Assembly: GCF_000247995.1 (NCBI RefSeq)
Contig: NZ_BAFE01000073.1
Coordinates: 1 to 64,000, forward strand
Source: Mobilicoccus pelagius NBRC 104925
Lineage (GTDB): Bacteria > Actinomycetota > Actinomycetes > Actinomycetales > Dermatophilaceae
Length of the DNA stretch: 64,000 nucleotides
Reading direction: 5' to 3'
Shown piece by piece: positions 1 to 9,969 of this stretch. The position numbers were made by a program, and so were the translations under genes. Position 1 is the first letter of the stretch. Each line of letters begins with the position of its first letter. The notes under the pieces are model-generated. The model was not told the origin of the DNA. It saw nothing but the letters and a program-made list of their open reading frames with translations, and made no database searches.

Positions 1-510
1 AACCCCGGGGGCGGCCTCGGGCATGGCCTGCCTAGTCCCACGCCTCAACGCCGGGAACCACGCAGGCCTGCAACAGGCACTGCTCGCCGGGCTCCGCAGC
101 GAAGTGGCAGATCTCGTGCAGCTGCTGCTGATGTTCACACCCTCGAAGCGGACTTCCTCCGCGGCGACCGCGGCCAGGATCGGCTCGATCGAGGTCCATA
201 CCGTCGACCAGCCGGCGGCGCACCCCGTTGACGGACACGTGCTCACGGGGGACCTGCTCGATCACCCACCGGCACGCCCTGCTGGTCAGCTTCACCCGCG
301 GCACCGCCACCGCCTCGCCCTGTTCGACGAAGGTCACGACCGGGCAGCCCGTGTACCGGCACACCCACCGCCGCTTGCGCCCGCGGATCCACACCGGAGC
401 ACCGAACACTGGCACGTCGACCAGCGGGCGCTGAGCGCCCGGCTCGGACAGGAGCTGGGCCGTGACTACGAGGTGGTCTACGAGCCCTGACCCCCGATGG
501 GCGTCGATTC
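1..510 (-). pseudogene. ISL3-family transposase remnant (truncated, frameshifted)
   Basis: Read on the minus strand, about 490 down to 230 resembles the N-terminal third of ISL3 transposases: LVDVPVFGAPV, then RKRRWVCRYTGCPVVTFVEQ, then a helix-turn-helix-like stretch (RACRWVIEQVPREHVSVNGV). The paired-cysteine zinc motif that normally precedes LVDVPVFG is missing. Near position 210 the match moves to another frame (STVWTSIEPILAAVAAEEV), so there is a frameshift. After about 140 the family resemblance stops and the catalytic DDE region is absent from the window. It is a dead insertion-sequence relic. No terminal inverted repeat or target duplication could be identified. Confidence 0.6.
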
Positions 511-513
511 CGT

Positions 514-828
514 TCAGGGTGACGCCGCGAGGCCGCGGACGATCTCGTCGAGCGCGGCCAGGTGCGCGGCGTAGGCGGCCCGGCCGGCGCGGGTGAGGGC
601 GAGGTCGGTGCGGGGCGTGCGGCCGACGAACTGCTTGGTGATCCGCACGTAACCGGCCTGTTCGAGGATCGCGGCGTGCTTGCTCAGCAGCGCGTAGCTG
701 ACGTCGAGGGCCTCCTTGAGAGTCTGGTAGTCGGCCTGGTCGACGGAGGCGAGGGCGCTCATGAGGGTGAACCGCACGGGCGAGTGGACGGTGTCGTCGA
801 GTGCCTTGCGCGCCGACGCGAGGCTCAC
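514..828 (-). CDS. winged-helix transcriptional regulator (ArsR/MarR-like, 104 aa)
   Basis: A 104-residue protein with the compact winged-helix layout of small regulators: a helix leading into LMSALASVDQADYQTLKEAL, the recognition-helix region VSYALLSKHAAILEQAGYV, and a wing (ITKQFVGRTPRTDLALTRAG). It most resembles the 'transcriptional regulator, winged-helix domain' proteins that pair with small membrane proteins. The GTG start at 828 is supported by a GTGA overlap with the stop of the upstream membrane-protein gene, so the two are co-translated. Its target is probably its own operon, which is inference; no metal- or ligand-binding cysteines are visible. Confidence 0.75.
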   Translation of the reverse strand: MSLASARKALDDTVHSPVRFTLMSALASVDQADYQTLKEALDVSYALLSKHAAILEQAGYVRITKQFVGRTPRTDLALTRAGRAAYAAHLAALDEIVRGLAASP

Positions 829-1277
829 CGGCGCCCGTCCTCGGTGCGTGCGGCACCCGTGAGGCGCAGGGCGAGGATCAGCGACGGCGCGACCGCAAGC
901 AGGGCCACGAAGCTCGTCGCCCACCACGGCGAGGCGTGCGGACCCTGGGCGATCCAGAACCACCCCGCTACGGCGACGACCAGCACCGCCCATATCCCCG
1001 CACCGCGTGCCGCGCCGTTGAACCCGCGCGGGTGGACCCGGCGGTGCCGCGCGACGCGCGACGACAGCCCCACCTGGCCGAGCAGGAAGACCGCGAGCGC
1101 GACGAACGTGAAGATCCCGCCCCAGACGGGCAGGTTCGCCGCCTGGAACACCACCGCCAGCACGACGAGCTGGAACATCGCCCATGCGGTGAGGATGCGC
1201 CCTTCGCGGGCGCTCACCCCGACCGGGGCGGTGGGGGTGCGGGTGGCGGCGGAGGTGAAGCGTCCTGGGGTGCTCAT
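825..1277 (-). CDS. small integral membrane protein, co-transcribed with winged-helix regulator
   Basis: About 150 residues with four hydrophobic segments (AWAMFQLVVLAVVF, FTFVALAVFLLGQVGL, IWAVLVVAVAGWFW, FVALLAVAPSLILAL) and a short polar N-terminus. No family is recognised with certainty; such proteins are often encoded beside a winged-helix repressor and may be its signalling or resistance partner. I chose the ATG at 1277 over an upstream ATG at 1301 because a GGAAGGG sequence lies just before it. Its stop overlaps the regulator start as GTGA. The substrate, if it is a transporter, cannot be told from the sequence. Confidence 0.65.
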   Translation of the reverse strand: MSTPGRFTSAATRTPTAPVGVSAREGRILTAWAMFQLVVLAVVFQAANLPVWGGIFTFVALAVFLLGQVGLSSRVARHRRVHPRGFNGAARGAGIWAVLVVAVAGWFWIAQGPHASPWWATSFVALLAVAPSLILALRLTGAARTEDGRR

Positions 1278-1283
1278 GGCTTC

Positions 1284-1312
1284 ACCCTTCCGTACACTCA
1301 ATGTTTCGTCAA
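1284..1312 (-). promoter_or_regulatory. candidate promoter with an operator-like palindrome in the spacer
   Basis: On the minus strand TTGACG (1312-1307) is followed after 17 nt by AAGGGT (1289-1284), which lies 6 nt before the ATG at 1277. The imperfect palindrome ACATTGAGTGT (1304-1294) sits inside the spacer, where a bound winged-helix repressor would block polymerase. Only the sequence pattern supports this. Confidence 0.3.
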
Positions 1313-1398
1313 GTGGTCGACGATTCGTTGTGACGGTGGCCGCGGGCTCCTCGGGACCGCCCCACGAGCACCGCGCGCCGCCCCGTGGCCCCCCGTCC

Positions 1399-3756
<2,358 letters not shown>

Positions 3757-3892
3757 GGGTCTCCCTGCGGGTGAGGACGCCTCAGGGGTGGGTGGACGGT
3801 GGGCGTCCCGATCATTGTGGGGCAGCCCGCCTCCGACCCGCGTCAGGCGCGACCGCCGAGCGACACGACCGGGCGAGGAGTCGGGGGGCCGC

Positions 3893-4726
3893 TCAGACCT
3901 GGTCGTCGGGGCGCACGACGCCGGCGGCGAGGAGCGCTGCGACGAGTCCCGCGAGCGCGACGCGGTACCGGACGAACAGGCGCAGGTCGGCCTCGGCGAG
4001 GTGGTGCATGAACCAGCCGATGACGACGTACCCGGTGCCGAACGCGACGCCGGTGGCGGCGGCGATGCGGCACCACTCCGGCGGTTCGGGGTCGTGGGTG
4101 ACGTCGAGGGCCTGCTGCGCCCCCGAGAGGAGCACGGCGGGGATCGCGAGGAGGAAGCTGTACCGGGCCGCGTCGGGTCGCGGGTAGCCGAGGAGGAGAC
4201 CCCCGGTGATCGTCGCGCCGGATCGGGACACGCCCGGCACGAGCGAGAGGGACTGCGCCCAGCCGAACCGGACGCCGTCGCGCACGGTCATGTCGCCGAG
4301 TCCCCTGTCGGGCTCGGCGATCTCGTCGACGACGGCCATGACGACGCCGAACCCCGCGAGCATCGCCGCGGTGAGCTGCAGGTCGCGGAACGGCCCGGTG
4401 ATGAGGTGCCGCAGCCCGGCGCCGACGACGCACACGGGCACCGTGCCCGCGACGATCGACCAGCCGAGACGCGCGTCGGGGTCCTCGTGCGGCACCCGCC
4501 CCGTCACCGCGCCGGTCCAGCCGCGGACGATGCGGGTGACGTCGTCGCGGAACCACCAGAGCACGGCGGCCTCGGTGCCGAGCTGCGTCACCGCCGTGAA
4601 CGCGGCGCCGGGGTCACGCCCGCCGAACAGCCGCCCGACGAGGGAGACGTGGGCGCTCGAGGAGACGGGGAGGAACTCGGTGAGCCCCTGCACCGCCCCG
4701 AGCGTGAGGGCCACGCCCCACCCCAT
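3893..4726 (-). CDS. uppP: undecaprenyl-diphosphatase UppP (BacA)
   Basis: A 277-residue polytopic membrane enzyme that dephosphorylates undecaprenyl pyrophosphate, recycling the lipid carrier for peptidoglycan synthesis; overexpressed homologues confer bacitracin tolerance. Both family signatures are present: GLTEFLPVSSSAH near the N-terminus, holding the (E/Q)XXXE-type acidic site, and the P-loop-like PGVSRSGATIT. About eight hydrophobic segments are visible. The start at 4726 gives the usual family length and begins just before the first signature. No strong ribosome-binding site is seen. A Nudix hydrolase gene lies 59 nt upstream on the same strand, but a functional link is not evident. 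Confidence 0.93.
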   Translation of the reverse strand: MGWGVALTLGAVQGLTEFLPVSSSAHVSLVGRLFGGRDPGAAFTAVTQLGTEAAVLWWFRDDVTRIVRGWTGAVTGRVPHEDPDARLGWSIVAGTVPVCVVGAGLRHLITGPFRDLQLTAAMLAGFGVVMAVVDEIAEPDRGLGDMTVRDGVRFGWAQSLSLVPGVSRSGATITGGLLLGYPRPDAARYSFLLAIPAVLLSGAQQALDVTHDPEPPEWCRIAAATGVAFGTGYVVIGWFMHHLAEADLRLFVRYRVALAGLVAALLAAGVVRPDDQV

Positions 4727-4785
4727 CCGGGCAGGGCGTGCGGGGAGGGTGGCGCGCGCGTCGCTGCAACGCCGACGGGGGCGTC

Positions 4786-5340
4786 TCACCCGACGGCCTC
4801 GGTGTGGACGGCGTACGAGCCGCTGCGGTGGTCCTCGACCCACAGCTCGAGCCCGCGCCGCACGGTGCGGAACGCCAGCTCGTCCCACGGGATCTCGTCG
4901 ATCGTGAACAGCCCGTTCTCGATCGTCTCCGGCCCCGCCTCCAGGTCGAGGTCGAGGAGACGGGCACGGAACAGTACGTGCACCTGGCCGACGTGGACGA
5001 CGTCGATCGCGCTGAACAGGCCGAGGAGCTCGACGCGCGCGCCGGCCTCCTCCCGCGTCTCGCGGGCGGCGCCCTCGCCGAGGGTCTCCCCCAGTTCGAG
5101 GAACCCCGCCGGCAGCGTCCAGTAGCCCTTGCGGGGCTCGATGTTGCGGCGGCAGAGAAGGATCCGCTCGTCGGGTCCGCCCTCGTCCCACACCGGGATC
5201 GTGCCGACGACGTTGATCGGGTTGACGTAGTCGATGTACCCGCAGTTCGGGCAGCACGGGCGCAGCCGGTCCTCCATGTCGGGGATGTGCTGCTCGGTGG
5301 GGGTCCCGCAGCGACGACAGAAGCGGATCTCGACGGCCAT
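4786..5340 (-). CDS. Nudix hydrolase with N-terminal zinc ribbon
   Basis: A 184-residue protein with a zinc ribbon (CRRCG, then CCPNCG) followed by a complete Nudix box, GFLELGETLGEGAARETREE continuing to AGA, which fits GX5EX7REUXEEXGU. The ribbon-Nudix arrangement recalls NADH pyrophosphatase NudC, but the protein is shorter and the NudC SQPWPFPxS motif is absent, so the substrate is open. On the minus strand TAGAGT (5353-5348) lies 7 nt before the ATG, suggesting a leaderless transcript. It is divergent from the ACT-domain gene. Confidence 0.88.
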   Translation of the reverse strand: MAVEIRFCRRCGTPTEQHIPDMEDRLRPCCPNCGYIDYVNPINVVGTIPVWDEGGPDERILLCRRNIEPRKGYWTLPAGFLELGETLGEGAARETREEAGARVELLGLFSAIDVVHVGQVHVLFRARLLDLDLEAGPETIENGLFTIDEIPWDELAFRTVRRGLELWVEDHRSGSYAVHTEAVG

Positions 5341-5411
5341 GTCCGAAACTCTAGAGTGCGCGAGCGGGCACGCCCGGGAGGTGTCCCTCGGTAGGCTCGT
5401 GGCGCCCTGGC

Positions 5412-5966
5412 ATGCGATGCCGCTCCGACGAACAGGTGGACGACGTGGACGTACTCGTGGTGGCCTTCACCGGCGACGATGCTCCGGGGCTGGTTCATGC
5501 CCTCGCGGAGGTCGTCTCGGACCACGGCGGCAACTGGGAGTCGAGCCACATGGTCTCGTGGCACGGCGTGTTCGCCGGCACCCTCGTCGTCTCCGCCGAG
5601 CGGGACCGCTGCGAGGCGCTCGCCGAGGACCTGCGCGCCCTCGACGGCATGCTCCAGGTGACCGTGCACCACGCCTCCGGCACCCCGGAGCGTCCCCACG
5701 CGCAGTCGCTCCACCTCGACGTCGTCGGCGGCGACCACCCCGGCATCGTCGAGGACATCGCCGCCGCCATCGCCCGCCCCCGGGTCAACGTCCGCTGCCT
5801 CGACAGCGAGAGCCGGCCCGCCGCCGCCGACGGCGCGCACGAGTTCCACGTCCACGCCGAACTCGAGGTCGGCGCCGACGTCGACGTCGCCGCGTGGGGC
5901 GAGGAGCTCCGTTCCCGGGGAGAGGCCGTCGGTGTCACGGTCGACCTCGTCCCCGTCGAGGACTGA
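5412..5966 (+). CDS. tandem ACT-domain protein (GcvR-like)
   Basis: A 184-residue cytosolic protein with two ACT folds: about 13-85 (VLVVAFTGDDAPGLVHALAE) and about 97-184 (LHLDVVGGDHPGIVEDIAAA). Both contain the D-xPG turn typical of amino-acid-sensing ACT domains. This two-ACT layout matches the glycine-cleavage repressor GcvR family, although in actinobacteria the role is unproven. GTG codons at 5436 and 5445 are alternative starts just before the first beta strand; ATG 5412 is kept because no ribosome-binding site decides the matter. It is followed by a strong hairpin shared with the convergent csbD-like gene. Confidence 0.8.
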   Translation: MRCRSDEQVDDVDVLVVAFTGDDAPGLVHALAEVVSDHGGNWESSHMVSWHGVFAGTLVVSAERDRCEALAEDLRALDGMLQVTVHHASGTPERPHAQSLHLDVVGGDHPGIVEDIAAAIARPRVNVRCLDSESRPAAADGAHEFHVHAELEVGADVDVAAWGEELRSRGEAVGVTVDLVPVED

Positions 5967-6003
5967 CGCCCCCCCCGCACTGCGTCCGAGGTCTGCCCCA
6001 CGA

Positions 6004-6047
6004 CGAGCCGAGGGCGGGGGAGCATCGCGCCCCCCGCCCTCGGCTCG
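6004..6047. terminator. bidirectional hairpin terminator
   Basis: A perfect 17-bp inverted repeat (arms 6004-6020 and 6031-6047, 10-nt loop) lies between the convergent ACT-domain and CsbD-family genes and can terminate both. Confidence 0.75.
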
Positions 6048-6082
6048 GCCACGTCACCCGAGAGGGCGCGTGGTCGTGGACG

Positions 6083-6256
6083 TCACTTCTCGAAGGCGTC
6101 CTTGACGTTCTCGCCGGCCTGCTTGAGGTCGGCACCCATCTGGTCGCCCTTGCCCTCGGCCTGGAGGCCCTTGTCGTCGGTGGCCTTGCCGGCCGCCTCC
6201 TTGGCCTTTCCACCGAGGTCCTGGGCGGTGTTCTCGAGCTTGTCGCCGATACCCAT
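6083..6256 (-). CDS. CsbD family stress protein
   Basis: A 57-residue hydrophilic protein (MGIGDKLENTAQDLGGKAKE at the N-terminus) matching CsbD, a small general-stress family rich in Lys, Gly and Asp/Glu with an ordered four-helix fold and unknown molecular role. The ATG at 6256 is preceded by GAAGGAG at good spacing, which favours it over the upstream in-frame ATG at 6295. In other bacteria csbD genes belong to the sigma-B stress regulon; no such promoter was identified here. Confidence 0.88.
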   Translation of the reverse strand: MGIGDKLENTAQDLGGKAKEAAGKATDDKGLQAEGKGDQMGADLKQAGENVKDAFEK

Positions 6257-6522
6257 GTGCCACTCCTTCGTGCGGGGACGTACGGACACCGGCACGTTAC
6301 GTCGGCGTGTCGGGCGGCGCCAGATCCCGGCTCCGTCGGCGCGGCGGAACCGTCGGTGGCCGCGAGGTGAACAGTGGCCTGAACAGGGACGATGCCACGC
6401 CGAGGTCAGACGTCCGAACGGGCCGGCGCGTTTGTCGCGGAGGGAAACACCGGGCTACCGTGGATGTCGGTGGGGCCGTGCGTCGTCGCGTACGGACGAT
6501 GCGGACGAGGGGTGGACGAGGG

Positions 6523-7842
6523 ATGCAGAAACGCCGGTGGACGACTGCTGCGACGGTCGCCCTCCTCTCGCTCGGTGTGTTCGGCGCCCCGGCGGAGGCC
6601 GCCCCCCGCACCTCCCCGATCGTCTCCACCCGGGTGGGCAGCGCGCCCGCCTCGAAGGACCACGGCTCGGGCAACTCCGACGTCCCACGCGCCTTCGGAC
6701 CCGGAACGGTCGCGAACCCCGCTCCCACGGTGCCCCCTCGTGCGGGAGCCGACGAGCGAGCCCCGCTCACCGCGGGTCAGGTGCAGGCCCAGGTGGCCGA
6801 GGCGACGCGGCTGCAGGAGCAGCTCACGAAGGACGACGCTCAGCTCGCCGTCGCCGGCGGCAAGCTCGCCGAACTCGCGGCCGCGTCGAACACCCGGATG
6901 AACGCCGTGACGGAGGCCCGCGCCGCGGAGGACGCCGCGCGACAGGCCGAGAAGCGCGCCACCGTCGAGCTCGGCGCGCTCACCAAGGAGGTCGCCGCCG
7001 CCCGCGCCGACCTCGACGGCATGGCCTACTCCGCCTACGTCAACGGCTCCGGCATGCTCGGGCACGTCGCCGCGCTCGTCGACCTCGTCGGCTCCGGGGG
7101 TGCCCGTGCCGACGCCGCCGCCAAGGCCGACTACCTCGCCAAGGCGCGCTCCGCCGACGAGGAGCACTACGCCAGACTCGCCGCCGAGCAGCGCCGCACC
7201 GCGGCCTCGGCCGCCGCCGCACGGGCCCGCAGCGAGGCCGCCGCCGCCGAGGCGGAGAAGGCGCAGAAGGCCGCCGCCGATGCGGTGAAGCAGCAGCAGG
7301 CCGCGGTCGCCGAGCTGCAGAAGCTCACCGGCGAGCGGCGCGCCCGCCTCGAGGCACTCGGTGTCGACGGCGGCATGCTCGCCGGGGTCGACCTCGCCAC
7401 GCTCGGGCAGGTGACGACGACGCCCCTGTGCACCGAGGAGAAGGTCGCCCACCCCAACGGGCAGTGGCCCGGATCCGCGCTGTGCGCACTGCGCACCGCC
7501 CCCGGGCACATGCTCCGCCCGTCGGCCGCGCGCGCCTACGACGCGATGTCCGCCGCCTACGCCACGGCCCACCGAGCACCCCTGTGCGTCACCGACAGCT
7601 ACCGCAGTCTCGCCGCGCAGATCGACGTCAAGCGACGCAAGCCCACCCTCGCCGCCACTCCCGGCACGAGCAACCACGGCCTCGGCCTCGCCGTCGACCT
7701 CTGCGGCGGCATCGAGAGCTTCGGCACCCCCCAGTACATCTGGATGAAGCAGCACGCTCCCCTGTTCGGCTTCTACCACCCCGGCTGGGCCGAGCCGACG
7801 GGCTCCAAGCCCGAGCCGTGGCATTGGGAGTTCGCCGGCTGA
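6523..7842 (+). CDS. secreted D-Ala-D-Ala carboxypeptidase, VanY/M15 domain with coiled-coil stalk
   Basis: A 439-residue exported protein. Residues 1-27 form a signal peptide (basic RRW, then a hydrophobic core ending at PAEA). About 75-275 is a long Ala/Glu/Arg/Lys-rich coiled coil resembling the N-terminal regions of cell-wall hydrolases such as RipC/NlpC-P60 proteins. The C-terminal M15B domain holds SYRS, the zinc-binding GTSNHGLGLAVDL (His and Asp ligands) and PEPWHWEF with the last catalytic Glu/His. It probably trims stem-peptide D-Ala in the wall. The ATG at 6523 directly follows a GAGG sequence and precedes the basic signal-peptide region; ATG 6499 is an alternative. Four cysteines in the C-terminal domain may form disulphides. 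Confidence 0.85.
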   Translation: MQKRRWTTAATVALLSLGVFGAPAEAAPRTSPIVSTRVGSAPASKDHGSGNSDVPRAFGPGTVANPAPTVPPRAGADERAPLTAGQVQAQVAEATRLQEQLTKDDAQLAVAGGKLAELAAASNTRMNAVTEARAAEDAARQAEKRATVELGALTKEVAAARADLDGMAYSAYVNGSGMLGHVAALVDLVGSGGARADAAAKADYLAKARSADEEHYARLAAEQRRTAASAAAARARSEAAAAEAEKAQKAAADAVKQQQAAVAELQKLTGERRARLEALGVDGGMLAGVDLATLGQVTTTPLCTEEKVAHPNGQWPGSALCALRTAPGHMLRPSAARAYDAMSAAYATAHRAPLCVTDSYRSLAAQIDVKRRKPTLAATPGTSNHGLGLAVDLCGGIESFGTPQYIWMKQHAPLFGFYHPGWAEPTGSKPEPWHWEFAG

Positions 7843-7921
7843 CGCATCGTCGCCGCGCCCGACCCGTGGTGACGATTCGCGGGTGGTCACGGAATCGGGG
7901 AGAATGCCCCGAGCGGTATTC

Positions 7922-7947
7922 GGAACATCCACGCGCCCCGGCGCGTT
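7922..7947 (+). promoter_or_regulatory. sigma-R/SigH-type promoter of rbpA
   Basis: GGAAC at 7922-7926 is followed after exactly 18 nt by GTT (7945-7947), matching the thiol-stress sigma consensus GGAAY-N18-GTT. It would start transcription about 70 nt before rbpA. In Streptomyces, rbpA is known to be controlled by sigma-R. Confidence 0.55.
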
Positions 7948-8024
7948 CTTACCGAGCGCCCACACCCGCCCGGTGCACGTAGGCGGGTCGTCGCCCGGGC
8001 AGTCGAAAGTGATGGAGGAAGTCG

Positions 8025-8378
8025 ATGGCAGAGCGATCGTTGCGGGGCACCAACCTCTCGGCGCTGAGTATGGAGACCGACGAGAACGTCATTCTCAGCG
8101 AACGCCGCATCACGCGGTACGTGTGCGAGAACAAGCACATCAGCGAGCTCCCGTTCTCGGTCGAGGCCGACGTTCCGCCCGTCTGGGAGTGCCGGTGCGG
8201 CCTCGAGGCCAAGCTCGTCGACGGGCCGGAGCCCGAGACGAAGCCGACCAAGGTGGCACGTACCCACTGGGACATGCTGCTCGAGCGTCGGTCGATCTCC
8301 GAGTTGCAGGAGCTGCTCGAGGAGCGTCTCGACCTCCTGCGCACCTCGAGAGGACAGAAGCCCAAGAAGAAGAAGTGA
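8025..8378 (+). CDS. rbpA: RNA polymerase-binding protein RbpA
   Basis: A 117-residue actinobacterial transcription factor that binds RNA polymerase and the primary sigma factor, stabilises the open complex and lowers rifampicin sensitivity. The order of parts is as in the family: an N-terminal tail, a core with zinc-associated cysteines (YVCENKH and ECRCGLEAKL), a basic linker (KPTKVARTHWDMLLERRS) and a C-terminal sigma-interaction helix (ELQELLEERLDLLR), ending in a lysine-rich tail. A GGAGGAAG sequence precedes ATG 8025. A sigma-R-like promoter lies upstream and a perfect hairpin terminator downstream, so the gene appears monocistronic. Confidence 0.97.
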   Translation: MAERSLRGTNLSALSMETDENVILSERRITRYVCENKHISELPFSVEADVPPVWECRCGLEAKLVDGPEPETKPTKVARTHWDMLLERRSISELQELLEERLDLLRTSRGQKPKKKK

Positions 8379-8406
8379 CGAGGCACCCGGCCGTCCGCGG
8401 CCGGGT

Positions 8407-8467
8407 CGCCCACCGACGAGAAGACCGCCACCCGAACCTCGGGTGGCGGTCTTCTCGTCGGTGGGCG
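8407..8467. terminator. perfect 29-bp hairpin between rbpA and fxsA
   Basis: Arms 8407-8435 and 8439-8467 are exact reverse complements with a 3-nt loop. The genes converge here, so it can terminate both. There is no U-tract, which is common in actinobacteria. Confidence 0.85.
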
Positions 8468-8530
8468 GGATCGGCGGCAAGGATCACCCCTGCGCGGTCT
8501 GCCCCCGGGGAAGGCAGGGGCGTCCGGTCG

Positions 8531-9106
8531 TCAGCGGCGTTCCGAGTCGGGACGCAGGTCGACGTGCGGCAGGACGTGGGAGGCGGGAGTGACCGGCGGC
8601 GTCGGGTCGCCGAGGCGCACCGACCGGACGACGTTCGCCCGCACGTCCATGCGACGCTCGACAGCCCGGTGCAGGAGACGGGCGGCCGCCGGCCGGGCGA
8701 CCGGCAGGAGCAGGACGAGCGCGGCGACGTCGGTGAGGAACCCCGGCAGGACGAGGAGCGCCCCGGCGAAGAGGACGATCGCCGCGTTGGCTACCTCCGC
8801 CGTCGGCATGCGACCGGCGCGGGTGGCCTCCGTGAGGGACCGCCACGCCGAGAGGCCCTCACGCTTCATGAGCCACAGCCCGAGGACGGCGACGACGAGC
8901 AGGACGAGCACCGTCGGCAGCACGCCGATCGACCGGCCCGCGAGGACGAGCGCGGCGACCTCCACGACGGGCAGGAGGACGGCGAGGACCACGACCGCGA
9001 GCAGCGTCGGGCGCAGCCGACGACGTCCACGGGGGGCGGAACCGGTGAGCTGCGGGCCCGGGTGCACGATGCGCGGGCCCGAGCGCGGAGGGAAGGGGGA
9101 CGACAC
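8531..9106 (-). CDS. fxsA: FxsA family membrane protein
   Basis: About 191 residues with three clear hydrophobic segments (PTLLAVVVLAVLLPVVEVAA, VLVLLVVAVLGLWLM, AIVLFAGALLVLPGFLTD). The PGFLTDVAAL sequence is characteristic of FxsA, a membrane protein first seen to relieve phage T7 exclusion by F plasmids in E. coli; its cellular job is unknown. The GTG start at 9106 is chosen because GGAG, overlapping the stop of ppm1, lies 7 nt before it. It follows ppm1 by 10 nt and is probably the last gene of the lnt-ppm1-fxsA operon. The C-terminal tail is Pro/Arg-rich. Confidence 0.88.
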   Translation of the reverse strand: MSSPFPPRSGPRIVHPGPQLTGSAPRGRRRLRPTLLAVVVLAVLLPVVEVAALVLAGRSIGVLPTVLVLLVVAVLGLWLMKREGLSAWRSLTEATRAGRMPTAEVANAAIVLFAGALLVLPGFLTDVAALVLLLPVARPAAARLLHRAVERRMDVRANVVRSVRLGDPTPPVTPASHVLPHVDLRPDSERR

Positions 9107-9116
9107 GGTGGTGCTC

Positions 9117-9938
9117 CTAGCGGCGCGCGGACCCCCCGGACCGACGGGAGGAGAGTAGTCCGCGAACCTGGTCGTACCGGTAACGCACACCCCATGCCGT
9201 GACGTTCCGCAACGACTCGGCGAAGATGTCGCGGCTCATCTTCGAGTCGCCCGCGTCGCGCTCGACGAACGTGATGGGGACCTCGACGACGCGCATCCCC
9301 GCGCGCACGACGCGCCACGTGAGGTCGACCTGGAAGCAGTAGCCCTGGGAGGCGACGCCGTCGAGGTCGATGTGACGCAGGGCTTCGGCGCGGTAGGCGC
9401 GGAACCCGGCCGTCGCGTCCATGACGGGCATGCCGAGGAGCATCCGCACGTACTGGTTGCCGCCGACGGAGAGGAACAGGCGGTGCGGAGGCCAGTTCTC
9501 GATGTCGCCACCCGAGACCCAGCGGGACCCGATGACGAGGTCCGCCGTCGGCGCCGCGGCGAGGACGGCCGGGAGGTCCTGAGGGCGGTGGGAGCCGTCG
9601 GCGTCCATCTCGACGAGGGTGTCGTAACCGCGGTCGAGCGCCCACGCGAACCCGGCGAGGTAGGCCCGACCGAGCCCCTCCTTGCCGGTGCGGTGGAGGA
9701 CGTGGACCGCGGGGTCGGTCTCGGCGAGGGTGTCGGCGATGTCGCCCGTGCCGTCGGGCGAGGCGTCGTCGATGACGAGGACGTCGACCTGCGGACACAC
9801 GGCACGCACCTGGGTGACCTGCCGGACGATCGAGTCCTTCTCGTTGTACGTCGGGATGAGGACGACGACGCGCTCCACCGGAGCGCTCGAGAAGAGTCGC
9901 CCGGGGGCGTGGGGCCGGGGGCGAGGAACGGCGGGCAT
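9117..9938 (-). CDS. ppm1: polyprenol-monophosphate mannosyltransferase (Ppm1)
   Basis: A 273-residue GT2 glycosyltransferase that moves mannose from GDP-mannose to polyprenyl phosphate, giving the lipid donor for extracytoplasmic mannosylation (lipoglycans, glycoproteins). Features: VVVLIPTYNEKDSI, the DDASPDGT loop, the DADGSH metal-binding motif, and ATAGFRAYR near the acceptor site. No transmembrane segments are visible, as in the separate actinobacterial catalytic domain. ATG 9938 follows GAGGAGAT. lnt is immediately upstream (31 nt); in Mycobacterium these two activities are joined in one Ppm1 polypeptide, whereas here they are separate genes. Confidence 0.92.
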   Translation of the reverse strand: MPAVPRPRPHAPGRLFSSAPVERVVVLIPTYNEKDSIVRQVTQVRAVCPQVDVLVIDDASPDGTGDIADTLAETDPAVHVLHRTGKEGLGRAYLAGFAWALDRGYDTLVEMDADGSHRPQDLPAVLAAAPTADLVIGSRWVSGGDIENWPPHRLFLSVGGNQYVRMLLGMPVMDATAGFRAYRAEALRHIDLDGVASQGYCFQVDLTWRVVRAGMRVVEVPITFVERDAGDSKMSRDIFAESLRNVTAWGVRYRYDQVRGLLSSRRSGGSARR

Positions 9939-9969
9939 GGATCTCCTCGGGGTGGGTCGAACGGCCAGT

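Noticed and set aside
8407-8467. The perfect 29-bp hairpin as a small RNA or attachment site
   Set aside because: It lies exactly between convergent gene ends and fits a bidirectional terminator.
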